A DNA stretch of 64,000 bases, from the NCBI GenBank assembly GCA_903813345.2, contig CAIIXF020000001.1:7817098-7881097 (forward strand), in the 5' to 3' direction. The position numbers and the translations under genes are program-made. The stretch comes from Owenia fusiformis (taxonomy: Eukaryota > Annelida > Polychaeta > Sabellida > Oweniidae). Each line of letters begins with the position of its first letter. Within the stretch, counting starts at the first letter, position 1. This document shows, one piece after another, positions 63,760 to 64,000 of the stretch. A model generated the notes under the pieces. The model ran no database searches. It worked only from the letters and a program-made list of their open reading frames with translations, and was not told the DNA's origin.

Positions 63760-64000
63760 GTAGCAATTGAATTTTACTACAAATTAGTGTTATTCAGGAT
63801 TTATTCCTTTTGGCGAAAAATTCTGGTCAAAGTTGGTCAAATCATGCCAATTTCTGTGATGTTTCTATGTTTCAAATATACTCAAATGGGTTTTCAGGAT
63901 GAATGCCTATTTTCAATATTCTCAGGCTGGTGCATCACCTACTTGCTTTGATTCTGGGGAGAATTCATTGTCATTTTTATGATGTCACCACCAGAATTCT

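Overview
The window looks like nuclear DNA of an animal, most probably a marine invertebrate of the mollusc or wider lophotrochozoan kind. The reasons are AT-rich intergenic DNA, genes split into many small exons with GT-AG introns, invertebrate-style single-copy mitofusin and ceramide glucosyltransferase genes, and a heavy load of short foldback elements. There are also several 'pearl-like' repeats (about 135-160 bp tandem cores plus a GGAC-type microsatellite), a type known from bivalves. The species cannot be fixed from the sequence alone.

Four protein-coding genes can be assembled exon by exon. (1) 927-19428, minus: the first five coding exons (186 codons) of ceramide glucosyltransferase (UGCG); the rest lies off the left edge. 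(2) 23826-28434, plus: a complete eight-exon SLC17-family anion transporter of the major facilitator superfamily (404 aa). (3) 33776-43622, minus: a complete mitofusin (754 aa with 16 exons used), with two homologous 103-nt versions of exon 11 that look mutually exclusive. (4) 48753-63759, plus: the first nine coding exons of a CCDC78-like protein. Its N-terminal kinesin-type motor domain has lost key residues in the P-loop, switch I and switch II, and the gene runs off the right edge. Genes 1/2 and 3/4 are head-to-head; genes 2/3 are tail-to-tail. Their products (glycosphingolipid synthesis, organic anion transport, mitochondrial fusion, centriole/ciliary scaffold) do not form one pathway.

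The rest is repeats. Long inverted-repeat elements occur at 13846-14381, 18047-18458, about 20580-21600, 30836-31472, 40995-41495 (terminal repeats only), 60556-61555, and as a giant 7-kb structure at about 53071-60112. Target-site duplications can be read for several of them. The 60556-61555 element sits inside a LINE reverse-transcriptase remnant, and removing it together with one 5-bp duplication restores the LINE frame exactly. The SLC17 gene carries a nearly perfect 104-bp duplication of a 3' splice site and a 30-bp intronic minisatellite that seems to derive from the end of the preceding exon.

Most interesting are the mitofusin alternative exon pair, the pseudokinesin head of the CCDC78-like protein, and the CAC-ended foldback elements with 5-bp target-site duplications. 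No rRNA, tRNA or CRISPR array was seen.
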